Positions 35,327 through 44,771 of a stretch of 55,586 nucleotides of DNA are shown here, in pieces; within the stretch, counting starts at the first letter, position 1; every line of letters begins with the position of its first letter. Source of the DNA: CALKXV01 sp964632495 (lineage in GTDB: Bacteria > Pseudomonadota > Alphaproteobacteria > Rhodobacterales > Rhodobacteraceae); the NCBI GenBank assembly GCA_964632495.1, contig CAZWDS010000012.1, positions 1 to 55,586 of the forward strand, given 5' to 3'. Both the position numbers and the translations under genes were made by a program. The notes beneath the pieces were generated by a model that saw only the letters and a program-made list of their open reading frames with translations, ran no database searches and was not told the origin of the DNA.

Positions 35327-36025
35327 TTATACGGGGCGGGGCGGAATGTTCAGCCCACGCTGTACGGCGGGACGGTCCAAAAACCGGTCCAGATAAGCGG
35401 GGGCGTTCTTTAGATCGTTCCAGCCCACCAGTTCTTTGGTCTGATAAAAATCCAAGGCGCGCAGCCACGGGGCAATGGCCAGATCGGCGATTGAATACTC
35501 GCCAGCAATCCAGTCGCGCCCTTCAAGTGTGGTTTCGACCACGTTCAAAAGGCGCTTGGCCTCGGTGACATAGCGTTCGCGGGGACGCGGGTCTTCGATT
35601 TCCGAGCCGGCGAATTTCACGAAGAACCCAAGCTGGCCAAACATCGGCCCAAGCCCGCCCATCTGGAACATCAGCCATTTGATTGCGTCGTACTTCGCGG
35701 CTCCTTCGGGCAAGAGCTTTCCCGTCTTTTCTGCCAAGTAGATCAGGATTGCACCGGATTCCCAAAGCTCGACGGGTGTACCATCAGGGCCGTTCGGATC
35801 GATCAGCGCGGGAATTTTATTGTTAGGGTTCAGGGACAGAAATTCCGGGCTTTTCACATCGGCGTCGGAAAGCGTGACCAAGTGCGGTTCATAGTCCAAG
35901 CCCATCTCTTCCAGTGCAATCGACACTTTGACTCCATTTGGCGTCGGGAAAGAGTAAAGCTGGATCACATCAGGGCGCGTCGCGGGCCAGCGTTTGGCAA
36001 TCGGGTGGTTGGAAATATCGGTCAT
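35327..36025 (-). CDS. glutathione S-transferase, YghU/YfcG (Nu-class) type
   Basis: A 232-aa GST with thioredoxin-like N-terminal domain (VIQLYSFPTPNGVKVSIALEE, residues about 20-40, with the T-x-N active-site region of Nu-class enzymes) and a helical C-terminal domain carrying DWIAGEYSIADLAIAPW. Such enzymes often act as disulfide-bond oxidoreductases using glutathione. The 176-nt upstream interval (to ytoQ) holds a CCCCCC/GGTATTT-like element. Confidence 0.93.
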   Translation of the reverse strand: MTDISNHPIAKRWPATRPDVIQLYSFPTPNGVKVSIALEEMGLDYEPHLVTLSDADVKSPEFLSLNPNNKIPALIDPNGPDGTPVELWESGAILIYLAEKTGKLLPEGAAKYDAIKWLMFQMGGLGPMFGQLGFFVKFAGSEIEDPRPRERYVTEAKRLLNVVETTLEGRDWIAGEYSIADLAIAPWLRALDFYQTKELVGWNDLKNAPAYLDRFLDRPAVQRGLNIPPRPV

Positions 36026-36130
36026 ATGATGTCCTTGGGAATTCTTTTGCGTTGATTAAGGACATAAATCCATTGTGCGAAATTGAAAGGGGTTCTTCTG
36101 TGCGGTGAGTGGGGTGCGCCTGTGCACGCA

Positions 36131-36163
36131 CTTAAAAATACCAAGTCGGTTGCCCCCCCAGCC
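36131..36163 (-). repeat. partial GTATTT/G-run element, minus orientation
   Basis: Read on the minus strand it is a run of Gs, then CAACCGACTTGGTATTTTTAAG, resembling the GTATTT half of the Rhodobacterales element at 24281-24294 but without the hairpin. Weak. Confidence 0.3.
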
Positions 36164-36201
36164 GGTACTGCTAGTTTCAATATCGAAAAGGGAGATTGGC
36201 G

Positions 36202-36648
36202 ATGGCGTTAAGTGTATATCTGTCCGGTGAGATTCATACGGATTGGCGAGAGCAGGTGATTGAGGCGGCCCAAGGGCTGGATGTAACCTTCTCGGCTCCG
36301 GTGACGGATCATCCGGCGTCGGACGATTGTGGCGTCAAAATACTTGGCGCCGAGGAAAACAAGTTTTGGCATGATCACAAGGGCGCACAAGTGAATGCCA
36401 TTCGCACCCGACATGCGATTGAAAATGCCGACGTCGTGGTTGTGCGCTTTGGAACCGAGTACAAGCAGTGGAATGCTGCGTTTGATGCGGGATATGCGGC
36501 GGCCTTGGGAAAATCGCTGATCGTTTTGAACCCGCCCGAACATGGCCACCCTCTCAAGGAAGTGCATGCGGCGGCCCTTGCTGTGGCGCATGAGCCCATC
36601 CAAGTCGCACAGATTTTACGCTATGTGCAGACCGGGACCTTGCCCTAG
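36202..36648 (+). CDS. ytoQ: YtoQ family protein
   Basis: A 148-aa YtoQ-type protein. The Rossmann-like fold is suggested by SVYLSGEIHTDWREQV, SAPVTDHPASDDCG and ADVVVVRFG/QWNAAFDAGYAAALGK. Related to nucleoside 2-deoxyribosyltransferase-like folds; reaction unproven. GGGAGA precedes ATG 36202 (a TTG two codons earlier is an alternative). Hairpin GTGGCGG-GTTTT-CCGCCAC (36659-36677) follows. Confidence 0.9.
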   Translation: MALSVYLSGEIHTDWREQVIEAAQGLDVTFSAPVTDHPASDDCGVKILGAEENKFWHDHKGAQVNAIRTRHAIENADVVVVRFGTEYKQWNAAFDAGYAAALGKSLIVLNPPEHGHPLKEVHAAALAVAHEPIQVAQILRYVQTGTLP

Positions 36649-36658
36649 GGCTGAGTTG

Positions 36659-36677
36659 GTGGCGGGTTTTCCGCCAC
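36659..36677 (+). terminator. hairpin after ytoQ
   Basis: GTGGCGG-GTTTT-CCGCCAC, seven perfect pairs, 11 nt after the stop. No T-run follows, so its termination role is uncertain. Confidence 0.5.
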
Positions 36678-36845
36678 ACAGCACAACCTTTGATTGAAAA
36701 AACTGCCGTTCTGAATTTTTTGGGCCAGAATTTCCCCGGGCTTCGTAAAAATGCCAATTGAGTTGCAAATCGCGGGAAGGGATGTGATATCGTGTTTCGC
36801 GCGGGATAAGTTTTCCGCGCGCCAAGTCTGGAGAGGGAAAACACA

Positions 36846-37226
36846 GTGTTGAGCGAATTCAAAGATTTCATTGCCAAGGGTAATGTCATGGACATGGCCG
36901 TTGGTATCATCATCGGTGCCGCATTCACGGCGATTGTCACGTCGTTGGTCGAAGACCTGATCAATCCGATCATCAGCCTATTTATGGGCGGAATCGACTT
37001 TTCGACCATGGGCATCCGGTTGAGCGATGGCGAAGACGGGGCGATCTTTGCCTACGGTAACTTCATCATGGCGTTGATCAACTTCCTGATCATTGCATGG
37101 GTTGTCTTCATGCTGGTCAAAGCGGTGAACAAAGTGAAGAAAGCAGAAGAAGTTGAGGAAGAGCCAGCAGGCCCGTCTCAGGAAGATCTTCTTACGGAAA
37201 TCCGGGATGCGCTGAAAGCGCGCTAA
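36846..37226 (+). CDS. mscL: large-conductance mechanosensitive channel
   Basis: A 126-aa MscL, a pentameric channel that opens at high membrane tension to protect against hypo-osmotic shock. N-terminal helix FKDFIAKGNVMDMAVGIIIGAAF and second TM (about 70-95, ALINFLIIAWVVFMLVK) match the family; the C-terminal helix is Glu-rich. Start is GTG 36846 (then TTG), with GGAGAGG upstream. Upstream DNA carries hairpin GCGCGG...CCGCGC. Confidence 0.97.
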   Translation: MLSEFKDFIAKGNVMDMAVGIIIGAAFTAIVTSLVEDLINPIISLFMGGIDFSTMGIRLSDGEDGAIFAYGNFIMALINFLIIAWVVFMLVKAVNKVKKAEEVEEEPAGPSQEDLLTEIRDALKAR

Positions 37227-37246
37227 GGATCGCCAATCTAATTGAA

Positions 37247-37271
37247 AAGGCCCGCCAATCGGCGGGCCTTT
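37247..37271. terminator. shared terminator between mscL and ald
   Basis: AAGGCCCGCC (37247-37256), loop AATC, GGCGGGCCTT (37261-37270) with a T tail and A flank. Strong, usable by both convergent genes. Confidence 0.92.
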
Positions 37272-37275
37272 GTCG

Positions 37276-38394
37276 TTATAGTTTAAGAGCAAGCTGGGGC
37301 GAGATCACATCAATTCCAAGGGCTTTGCCAACCGCATAGTAGGTCAGCTTGCCCGCGTGCACGTTCAAACCCTCCAGCAAATGCGGATCGTCGGCGCAGG
37401 CCTGAGCCCAACCTTTGTCGGCCAGTGCCAAAAGGTAGGGCATGGTCGCGTTCGTCAGTGCGATGGTTGAGGTTCTGGCGACGGCACCCGGCATATTGGC
37501 CACACAATAGTGCATGATGCCATCAACATCGTAGATCGGATCTTCGTGGGTGGTTGCTTTGGATGTTTCAAAACACCCGCCCTGGTCGATGGCAACGTCG
37601 ACGATGGCGGCGCCGGGTTTCATCGAGGACAATTGCGCACGTGTGACCAGCTTGGGTGCGGCAGCCCCGGGGATCAGCACAGCCCCGACCACCATGTCGG
37701 CTTCGGCGACCAGTTCCGCAGTGGCGGCTGCACTGGCATATCGGTTGCGAAAGTCGCGCGAGAAAACGTCATCCAGATAGCGCAGGCGGGGCAGGGATCG
37801 ATCCAGCACGGTCACATCCGCGCCCATTCCTGCGGCAACTCTCGCGGCATGTGTTCCCACAACGCCGCCACCGATGATGACAACCTTTGCAGGGCCAACG
37901 CCGGGAACACCGCCCAACAGGACGCCGCGTCCGCCGTTCGCTTTTTGCAGCGTCCATGCCCCGACCTGTGGCGCAAGTCGCCCCGCCACTTCAGACATCG
38001 GAGCCAAAAGCGGCAGGCCGCCGGCCTGATCCGTTACAGTTTCATAAGCGATGCAGGTGGCACCGCTGGCTATCAGATCGCGGGTTTGGTCGGGATCGGG
38101 CGCCAGATGCAGGTAAGTAAACAGCACCTGTCCATCACGCAGCATTTTACGTTCGTCTGGTTGCGGCTCTTTAACCTTCACGATCATGTCGGCGGCGGCA
38201 AAGATCTCTGCCGCTGTTTCCGCGATGTCGGCCCCTTGATCCGCATAGTCCTGATCCGAGAAGCCTGCGCCGATGCCCGCGCCGCTTTGAATCACCACCC
38301 CATGTCCGTGGCGCACAGCTTCGCCAGTCGTGCTTGGGGTCATGCCGACGCGGAATTCCTGGGGCTTGATCTCGGTTGGGCATCCTATTTTCAT
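37276..38394 (-). CDS. ald: alanine dehydrogenase
   Basis: A 372-aa L-alanine dehydrogenase, NAD-dependent interconversion of alanine with pyruvate and ammonia. N-terminal MKIGCPTEIKPQEFRVGMTP, catalytic Lys in MIVKVKEPQ, His in FTYLHLAP, and NAD motif VVIIGGGVVGTHAA are present. ATG 38394 follows GGAGG. Divergent from an Lrp-type gene, the usual arrangement where alanine-induced AldR/Lrp controls ald. Confidence 0.96.
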   Translation of the reverse strand: MKIGCPTEIKPQEFRVGMTPSTTGEAVRHGHGVVIQSGAGIGAGFSDQDYADQGADIAETAAEIFAAADMIVKVKEPQPDERKMLRDGQVLFTYLHLAPDPDQTRDLIASGATCIAYETVTDQAGGLPLLAPMSEVAGRLAPQVGAWTLQKANGGRGVLLGGVPGVGPAKVVIIGGGVVGTHAARVAAGMGADVTVLDRSLPRLRYLDDVFSRDFRNRYASAAATAELVAEADMVVGAVLIPGAAAPKLVTRAQLSSMKPGAAIVDVAIDQGGCFETSKATTHEDPIYDVDGIMHYCVANMPGAVARTSTIALTNATMPYLLALADKGWAQACADDPHLLEGLNVHAGKLTYYAVGKALGIDVISPQLALKL

Positions 38395-38523
38395 GTCTTA
38401 TCCTCCTCTTCCCATAAGTTTTGCATGGAAAAGTGGGAATATTTTGACGAAATTTGTGACAGATACGCTGAAATTCCGCAGACTATTCGAAGAAGTATGA
38501 ATTTTGATAAGAAAGTGTGTGCG
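38395..38523. promoter_or_regulatory. divergent ald / lrp control region with AT-rich boxes
   Basis: 129 nt between the two start codons. It contains TTTTGCATGGAAAA, GGAATATTTTGACGAAATTTG and further A/T-centred boxes at roughly helical spacing, typical of an Lrp-family multi-site operator. The CGAAATTTG core recurs in the repeats before dgcN. Confidence 0.45.
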
Positions 38524-38985
38524 ATGCCGCAGCTAGACGCGACAGATGCCCGAATACTCTCGGTCCTGCAGAGGCGCGGGCGGATTTCCAACGCCGAACT
38601 GGCCGAAGAGATCAACTTGTCGGCCTCTGCCTGTCATCGACGTGTTCAGCGTTTGGAAGAAGCAGGGATCATCCGCGATTACGTGGCCTTGTTGGACCCG
38701 CGAAAATTGGGGCGACCCACGGTGGTTTTTGTCGAGATAACGTTGTCGGGACAGGCGGATGAGGTTTTAGACGCCTTTGAGCGCGCGGTGGCCCGGATAC
38801 CGGATGTTTTAGAGTGCCATCTGATGGCGGGGTCGGCGGATTACCTTTTGAAGGTCGTGGCCGAGGACACGGAAGACTTTGCGCGCATTCACCGGGCAAA
38901 ACTGGCGCGGTTGCCGGGGGTGGCGCAGATGCATTCTTCCTTCGCGCTTCGGATCGTGCGGCAAACGACGGCGCTGCCGGTCTAG
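38524..38985 (+). CDS. Lrp/AsnC family transcriptional regulator, probably AldR-like
   Basis: A 153-aa Lrp/AsnC regulator: N-terminal HTH (LDATDARILSVLQRRGRISNAELAEEINLS, about residues 4-40) and C-terminal RAM ligand domain (about 70-150). ATG 38524 starts the conserved M-x-x-LDATD; an ATG at 38497 adds nine residues. Divergent from ald, so alanine-responsive control of ald is the likely role. Its stop overlaps the convergent OsmC stop. Confidence 0.92.
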   Translation: MPQLDATDARILSVLQRRGRISNAELAEEINLSASACHRRVQRLEEAGIIRDYVALLDPRKLGRPTVVFVEITLSGQADEVLDAFERAVARIPDVLECHLMAGSADYLLKVVAEDTEDFARIHRAKLARLPGVAQMHSSFALRIVRQTTALPV

Positions 38986-39398
38986 GCGGTGTCGATCACT
39001 TCGAAGTCATGGGTGACTTTTGCCGTCTTTTCCAGCATGGCCGTGGCCGAGCAGTATTTTTCGACCGACAGATCAATGGCGCGGGCAACCCTGGTTGGAT
39101 CAAGATCGCGGCCCTTTACGATGAAGCGCAGGTGGATGCGGGTGAACACCTTCGGGGGCTCTTCTGCACGGTCGGCATCCAGTTCGACACTTACGTCATC
39201 AACGGATTGCCGTCCTTTTTCGAGAATCGAAACCACATCCCAAGCCGAGCAGCTTCCCGCGCCCATCAGGATCAACTCCATGGCTGATGGCCCCGGCTTG
39301 GGCGCATCGCCGTGTGCCGTGCCGATGGCGATGGAGTGCCCGCTTTCGGTTTGCCCCAAAAAGGTGCGGTCTCCGGTCCATGTCAGGCGTGATTTCAT
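38982..39398 (-). CDS. OsmC family protein, YhfA-like
   Basis: A 138-aa OsmC-like protein of the YhfA/predicted redox subgroup: AMELILMGAGSCSAWDVVSILEK carries the first Cys, VEKYCSATAML the second. Probably a peroxidatic or acyl-CoA-related redox protein; substrate unknown. The last four bases overlap the regulator's stop codon, convergent. Different subgroup from the OsmC protein at 4414. Confidence 0.88.
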   Translation of the reverse strand: MKSRLTWTGDRTFLGQTESGHSIAIGTAHGDAPKPGPSAMELILMGAGSCSAWDVVSILEKGRQSVDDVSVELDADRAEEPPKVFTRIHLRFIVKGRDLDPTRVARAIDLSVEKYCSATAMLEKTAKVTHDFEVIDTA

Positions 39399-39472
39399 CG
39401 TAACATCCTTTGTTCCGACAAAGGGTTTACGTGTGCAGCGGCGGTTTTGCCAGAGGCGCCGAGCCTTAGTCG

Positions 39473-40816
39473 TTATGCCTCGGAAAAAGCGCGGTCGCCC
39501 AACACACGCAGCGGTTTCAGAAGATAGGTCAGGATCTTCTTACTGTCGGTCAGAATATCGGCGGTCACGGTCATGCCGGGTCGCACAGTGCGGCCGGTTA
39601 ACGCGACGTTTTCACCATCGTTTGGCAAAGCAATCGTGACGCTGAACATGGTTTGGCCCGTTTCGGTTTCAAAGCTTGAGGGCGAAATAGCGGCCACATT
39701 GCCCAGAATTTCGCCGAACCGGGTAAAGTCATATGACAGCACCTTCAGTCGAGCGGTCATCCCTACGTCCACATTGCCGATCTGATCGGCCGAAATTTCA
39801 ACCTCGGCCTGAATGGCGCTGCCGTCGGGAATGATCTGGACGATCAGGTCGCCGGGGCCGACGACTTCTTGTGGATTTGAAACGGCCAATTCCATGATGG
39901 TACCGGAGACGGTCGCCACGACTTGGGCACGCGCGATCCGCGTTTCGATTTCTGCGATGGACAGGGCGACGCTGACGATCTTTTCTTCGACCTCGGCGCG
40001 TCTGAGCGCGGCTTCGTGTTGTCGTTTCGCCAAAAGCTCTGCCCATTGCAAATCGTTTGCATCCTGCGCATTACGTTGGGCGGCGATGTCGCCTTGAAGT
40101 TCAAGACGGGCGCGTTCGAGTTGTAAGTATTCACGCTCGATCTGCTCGACCGAATTGCGCGCCAAGGCACCAGAGCTTTGCCCTTTTCGGCTGCGTTCGA
40201 CGCGCGCCCTAAGCAAATTTGCTTCTTCAGTCAGATTGGCTGCCCGCGCCTGAAGCACTCCAATCACGGTATCGATGGCCTGTTGTCTTGACGCAATGAC
40301 GTCCAGTTGCGCATCCAGATAGGATTGTTCGGCCCAGAACAAAAGCTGATTGGGTGCAAGTTCGTCCAGCGTTTGAAATTCTGGCACCGCCCCTTTCTTT
40401 TCCAGCAAAAAAGAAATGCGATCCCGATCAGCAATCAATGAGGTTTGAGACGCACGAAGCTTGCCAAGTTCGCGTTCTAATGCACCGGTGTCAAACCGCA
40501 AAAGAGGCGTGCCTGAGATCACGCGCTGGCCTTTTTCAACGTGAATGTCGGCAACGATTCCACCGTCCGGGTGTTCGACGCGTTCGGCCAAAGTGCGGGT
40601 CTGGACTGTGCCGTGTCCAGAAGTGATTTCATTGACCGGTGTGTTCCCAGCCCAAAACAAGATCGCAAGCGCGGTTGCCAAAACAGTATAGATCAAACGG
40701 CGCGCATAGCGGGTGTCATGGGCTTCGGGCAAAGACGCACTGGCGCTTAGGTCGCCATGCTGCTGAAGATTCTTGCGCCGCTCGGCGCGGATTTTTCGGT
40801 CTGTTCGCCAAGTCAT
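39473..40816 (-). CDS. type I secretion HlyD-family membrane fusion protein
   Basis: A 447-aa periplasmic adaptor. One TM helix (about 42-58, YTVLATALAILFWAG), a lipoyl half-motif (GGIVADIHVEKGQRVISGTPL), long coiled coil (about 115-290) and a beta-barrel tail (GMTVTADILTDSKKILTYLL). It bridges the ABC pair to an outer-membrane channel, which is not encoded nearby. It overlaps the upstream ABC gene by four bases, so it is the last gene of the RTX/ABC/ABC/HlyD operon. Confidence 0.94.
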   Translation of the reverse strand: MTWRTDRKIRAERRKNLQQHGDLSASASLPEAHDTRYARRLIYTVLATALAILFWAGNTPVNEITSGHGTVQTRTLAERVEHPDGGIVADIHVEKGQRVISGTPLLRFDTGALERELGKLRASQTSLIADRDRISFLLEKKGAVPEFQTLDELAPNQLLFWAEQSYLDAQLDVIASRQQAIDTVIGVLQARAANLTEEANLLRARVERSRKGQSSGALARNSVEQIEREYLQLERARLELQGDIAAQRNAQDANDLQWAELLAKRQHEAALRRAEVEEKIVSVALSIAEIETRIARAQVVATVSGTIMELAVSNPQEVVGPGDLIVQIIPDGSAIQAEVEISADQIGNVDVGMTARLKVLSYDFTRFGEILGNVAAISPSSFETETGQTMFSVTIALPNDGENVALTGRTVRPGMTVTADILTDSKKILTYLLKPLRVLGDRAFSEA

Positions 40817-43014
40817 GAGGCTGCCTTTTCCAAATCGGCTGTGTCACGCATAATGGCCGTCCCTGCGTTCAAAAAGATGACGGATTGGGTGCGGCGCATA
40901 AGGCTGGGCCGATGCGTGACGATGACACAGGTCATCTCTCCGCGTCGGTTCTCCAAGGCGCGCATCAAATGCGCCTCAAGATCGGGGTCCATGCCACCTG
41001 CGGGTTCGTCAAGAAGAAGGACGGCGGGATGGGTTAAAAGGGCCTGTGCCACTGCGATGCAACTGCGCACGCTGGTCGTAAGAATGCCGGAATCCACCAA
41101 AGGATCGATGCGGGTGTTCAATCCATCGGGCAGGTGTGCCAACCAAGTGGACAGGCCAACTTCGTCCAGCACATCCAACAGTCGGGCGTCATCAGCGGCG
41201 GGGTCGGCAAAGCGCAAATTCTGTGCAACCGACCCAAAGAAATACAATGGATTCTGAGAGATATAGGCGATGCTGCGAGCTCGGAATTCGCGAGACAATT
41301 GGCCAAGATTCAAGTTGTTCAACAAAACCGTGCCAGCTTGTGGTGCCAATTGGCCTGCCATAACGCGCAGCAAAGTGGTTTTGCCCGATCCGGACCGACC
41401 AGTGAGCGCGACCAAGGCACCGTGGGGGATTTCAAGCTGGACCCCCATCAACGTCGGCGCGATTGATTTGGGATGGCGTAGGACAATGCCTTGGGTTTCG
41501 ATCTGCCCGCGGCTTGCCGCGCCAGTTCCGCTGGATTCGCCACTGGCCTCTTCTGGTAGCTTCATCAAGGTGTCAATCTGATTAAACAGGCCCGCCACGT
41601 CCTGAAGTTTTGGAAGGAGTGCCAGGGTTTGCTGAACCGGTGCAAAAAGCCGCCACGTCAAAATTGTCGAAGCCACAAGTTGGCCGGAGGTTATGGACCC
41701 TTGCATGGCGAGCACCGCACCTACCCCGATGACACAAGCCGCGGACAATGGCAGGCTGGCGTGGGCAAGACCATCCAGCCAGCGCATCACCCCGCTCAGC
41801 TTGCGTCGGGCACATGTCACATCGCGCAGTCTCTGTTCGGTTTGCACAACCCAGTGGTCGGTCAATCCTTCGCGTCCGATCTGGTGGCGATGCGCCAAGA
41901 TTTCCAGAAGCGTTTTGTTTAGTCGGCTTTGCGCCACCCCTTGCATTCGGCTTGCACGTCGGACCGCTGGGGCAATCATGATGCCGATGGTCAGGAACAC
42001 GACAATTAGGCCGGCCAAAATCAAGGCAAGCTGCCAGGCCATAAGCGCAATGGTCATAAGCATGAGGATGATCAAAGGGTACTCAAGCAGCATCAGAACG
42101 ACGGGGCCGCCAAAGAGATCGCGGATGGTTTCGAATTGGCGCAGGCGCGCCATCTGATCGCTCATCGCGACGCCAGAAAACATCGTGCTTGGCAGGCGCA
42201 GAAGTTTCCCCAAAAGCGCGCCGCCCAGAATATACTCCATCCGGCCAGACACGCGCCCTACGATACCGGCACGGATGCGCCGCAGTGCGAAATCGGTAGC
42301 AAAGATCAATCCAAGACCAAGGATAATGCCCGCCAGTGTCGCGGTGTTTCGGGTGGGGATCACGGTGTCAAAAATTTTGGTGATGCCGAACGCGATCAGG
42401 ATCGCTGTAACGCCAGAACAAAGGGTCAACAGAACCAGTAAACGAAGTTCGGGCGCGAAGCGGGCGAAGGTATCGCCGGTCCAGCTTGGAGCGGCGCGGC
42501 TGTTTAGAAATCTGTCATGCGCTGAACCGGGTCGTTCGAATTGAACACAGCGATACGACCCGGTGCTGCGGACACGGCGTTTTGTTTCCTGATCGGCCGA
42601 AGGTTGCACAAGATAGATGCGCCGCCCTTCGGGCCGGATCAGCCAAAGTTCGCCTTTCGTATCACAAACAAGCGTTTCCGGCGGGCAATCGGCCAGTTGG
42701 GCGCCGGGTCGCCATTGATCAGTGCTGGAATAGCCGAGGTTGCTGAAAGTTTCGCGCAACTCGGCCAACCCAAACATTGCGGGGAAATGGGGAAGCGCGC
42801 TGGCCAGTTGGCGCGTTTGAGGGACCCAATGAAGCCGCTCCAGCAGGACCAGCATCAATTCGACCATCGTCGGGTCGACTTTTTGTCCGCACAGCCGCCC
42901 CGAGACTAGACTGTCAGATAGGACGTCCAATTCAAACATCCGCTCGACAGCAATGTTGTAATCTTCGACTGAATCAAGCGCGTCGTCACGCTTTGAGGAT
43001 GCGCTCTGGGTCAT
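40813..43014 (-). CDS. type I secretion ABC exporter A, degenerate signature
   Basis: A 733-aa ABC exporter: an N-terminal domain of about 165 residues resembling a degenerate C39-like domain, TMD (about 190-470) and NBD. The NBD has Walker A GRSGSGKTT (539-547), Gln587, Walker B with catalytic Glu670 (VLLLDEP) and His701 (IVTHRPS). The signature position (about 643-650) reads GILTTSVR in place of LSGGQ. It overlaps the next ABC gene's stop by four bases. Probably pairs with exporter B as a heterodimer. Confidence 0.9.
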   Translation of the reverse strand: MTQSASSKRDDALDSVEDYNIAVERMFELDVLSDSLVSGRLCGQKVDPTMVELMLVLLERLHWVPQTRQLASALPHFPAMFGLAELRETFSNLGYSSTDQWRPGAQLADCPPETLVCDTKGELWLIRPEGRRIYLVQPSADQETKRRVRSTGSYRCVQFERPGSAHDRFLNSRAAPSWTGDTFARFAPELRLLVLLTLCSGVTAILIAFGITKIFDTVIPTRNTATLAGIILGLGLIFATDFALRRIRAGIVGRVSGRMEYILGGALLGKLLRLPSTMFSGVAMSDQMARLRQFETIRDLFGGPVVLMLLEYPLIILMLMTIALMAWQLALILAGLIVVFLTIGIMIAPAVRRASRMQGVAQSRLNKTLLEILAHRHQIGREGLTDHWVVQTEQRLRDVTCARRKLSGVMRWLDGLAHASLPLSAACVIGVGAVLAMQGSITSGQLVASTILTWRLFAPVQQTLALLPKLQDVAGLFNQIDTLMKLPEEASGESSGTGAASRGQIETQGIVLRHPKSIAPTLMGVQLEIPHGALVALTGRSGSGKTTLLRVMAGQLAPQAGTVLLNNLNLGQLSREFRARSIAYISQNPLYFFGSVAQNLRFADPAADDARLLDVLDEVGLSTWLAHLPDGLNTRIDPLVDSGILTTSVRSCIAVAQALLTHPAVLLLDEPAGGMDPDLEAHLMRALENRRGEMTCVIVTHRPSLMRRTQSVIFLNAGTAIMRDTADLEKAAS

Positions 43015-44681
43015 GTCTCACCTAACGAGGCGCGTTCAGGGTGGGCCGTAAGATAAGGTGTGACGTCCAGCGACCGGCTGGCGGTTCTCAGAAATGAGGG
43101 ACGGTTCGACACCAAGACCGTGATCCGGCCAGATTTACTGGCGTCTAGCAAGGCCAGCAACGCACTGTCGATGTCGCGGTCCAGCGATGCGTTTGCCTCG
43201 TCAAATAAGATCACGTCTGGGTCTGTGACCAATCCACCCACAATCAACACCGCGTCGGCCAAGGACTTTGGCAATTGCGCCGTTGCGTCGGCGCCGACGG
43301 TCATTTCAAAACCATCGGGACTTTGTGAAATGCTGGATTCGATGCCAAGCTTTTGGGCCAAAACAATTGCGCGGTCGCGATACCGACGGGGGTTAAAGAC
43401 GGTCATGTTTTCGAGCAAGGTTCCCGCGATCAACGCATTGGTGCGACCGAATGTTCGAATAAGTTTGCGCCGTCCGTTTGGCGCAAAGTTGAACAGGGAC
43501 TGCCCATTCACTTTGATATCGCCGGATGACAGCGCCAACTCGCCCGCCAACAATTTCAGAAAAGCGGTTTTGGTCTGGGTGTCCGGCCCCTTGAGCGCAA
43601 GACAGTCGCCCCGCTTCAAAGTCAGGGTGACATTGGAAAAGCCTATGGGACAAGCTTCGCTGATCTCGGTCGAGGCGTTTTCAATCGACAGTTCGTCGAT
43701 GCCCTTCAAGGTCCAACTGCCAGAGGGCAGGGGGGGCGTGGTCAGTATGTCTTCCAGTTCTTCCCGATCCATCTGGGTGTTTTGAACCCCGGCAAGAAAG
43801 GCTTCGACCCGCAGGATGGGTTGAATAATCCGGCTGGTCAGCAAAATCACCGCTGCCAGCCCGCCGACCGACATGTCCCCGCGGATCACCATAAGCGCGC
43901 CGATCGACCCCATCAAAAGGGGGGACAGCGTGCCAACCGCAGCGGTGAACCCTTGTGCCATCTGCACCGACTTGGCGGTTTCGGCGCTGATGTCCGCCGA
44001 ACCTGACAGCAAGCGTTCGTAACGGCGCTGCATGAAGTCTTCGATGCTCATGCTTTTGACCACATCAAGGCCGCGGAGTGTTTCCGTCAGAAAGCTGTGC
44101 CTGCGCGCTTCGCTTTCTTTTCGTTTGATTTGCAGGGCCAGCACGCGTCGGCGTGCGAGGCGTAAGGCCAGAAAGGACAGGGCCAGCACCATGAAAATCG
44201 TCAACCCTGCTTGGGGCGATATCAGGGAAATCACGCCAAGAAACAAGAAAGCGAACGGCAGGTCCAGCAATGCCATGGAGATTTCGCCCGAGTGCATCGC
44301 GCGCAAACGGTCAATGCCGGTAAGTCCGCGATACAACTCTCCTTGGCTGAACCGGCCAAGCACTGCGGGGTCGGCCAACAGAATTGATCTGATGGCGGCA
44401 GGATAGGCCGCCGCCTCAAAACGTTCGCCAGCGCGTTCAAGAATATAGCGGCGCGCACTTCGAAGCGCGACTTCAGCCAACAATGCGCCGAAGATAACAA
44501 AACCAAGCACAATCAATGTTTCCACGCCTTCGTGCGGGATCACCCGGTCATAGATGTGGATCATGGCCATCGGGATGGCGAGCGACAGCAGATTCGCGCC
44601 AAACGACGCAAGGATGACGGACGGCGTCCGTCTGCAAGAAGAGAGAATAGCGTCAGCCTGCACGTCAGTTCCCAAAGCCAC
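43011..44681 (-). CDS. type I secretion ABC exporter B, degenerate NBD
   Basis: A 556-aa half-transporter without the extra N-terminal domain. TMD 20-305 has the T1SS pattern (NLLSLAIPMAMIHIYDRVIPHEGVETL). The NBD (about 325-556) keeps Walker B DE (Glu495 in VILFDEANASLD) but lacks a normal Walker A (GPDTQTKT, 365-372), has no Q-loop Gln (TFGRT), a signature of LPKSLAD (470-476) and Asn526 where the H-loop His is expected (VSNRPS). Probably unable to hydrolyse ATP at its own site. It begins 90 nt after the RTX gene. Confidence 0.88.
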   Translation of the reverse strand: MALGTDVQADAILSSCRRTPSVILASFGANLLSLAIPMAMIHIYDRVIPHEGVETLIVLGFVIFGALLAEVALRSARRYILERAGERFEAAAYPAAIRSILLADPAVLGRFSQGELYRGLTGIDRLRAMHSGEISMALLDLPFAFLFLGVISLISPQAGLTIFMVLALSFLALRLARRRVLALQIKRKESEARRHSFLTETLRGLDVVKSMSIEDFMQRRYERLLSGSADISAETAKSVQMAQGFTAAVGTLSPLLMGSIGALMVIRGDMSVGGLAAVILLTSRIIQPILRVEAFLAGVQNTQMDREELEDILTTPPLPSGSWTLKGIDELSIENASTEISEACPIGFSNVTLTLKRGDCLALKGPDTQTKTAFLKLLAGELALSSGDIKVNGQSLFNFAPNGRRKLIRTFGRTNALIAGTLLENMTVFNPRRYRDRAIVLAQKLGIESSISQSPDGFEMTVGADATAQLPKSLADAVLIVGGLVTDPDVILFDEANASLDRDIDSALLALLDASKSGRITVLVSNRPSFLRTASRSLDVTPYLTAHPERASLGET

Positions 44682-44771
44682 GTTGGGTTAGGTCTAAGTG
44701 GCGACCACGAAAATAGAGTTAAATGTTCGTGGAATAGGAGTTTTCACGTCGCGATGCTGCGTAATTTTTTA

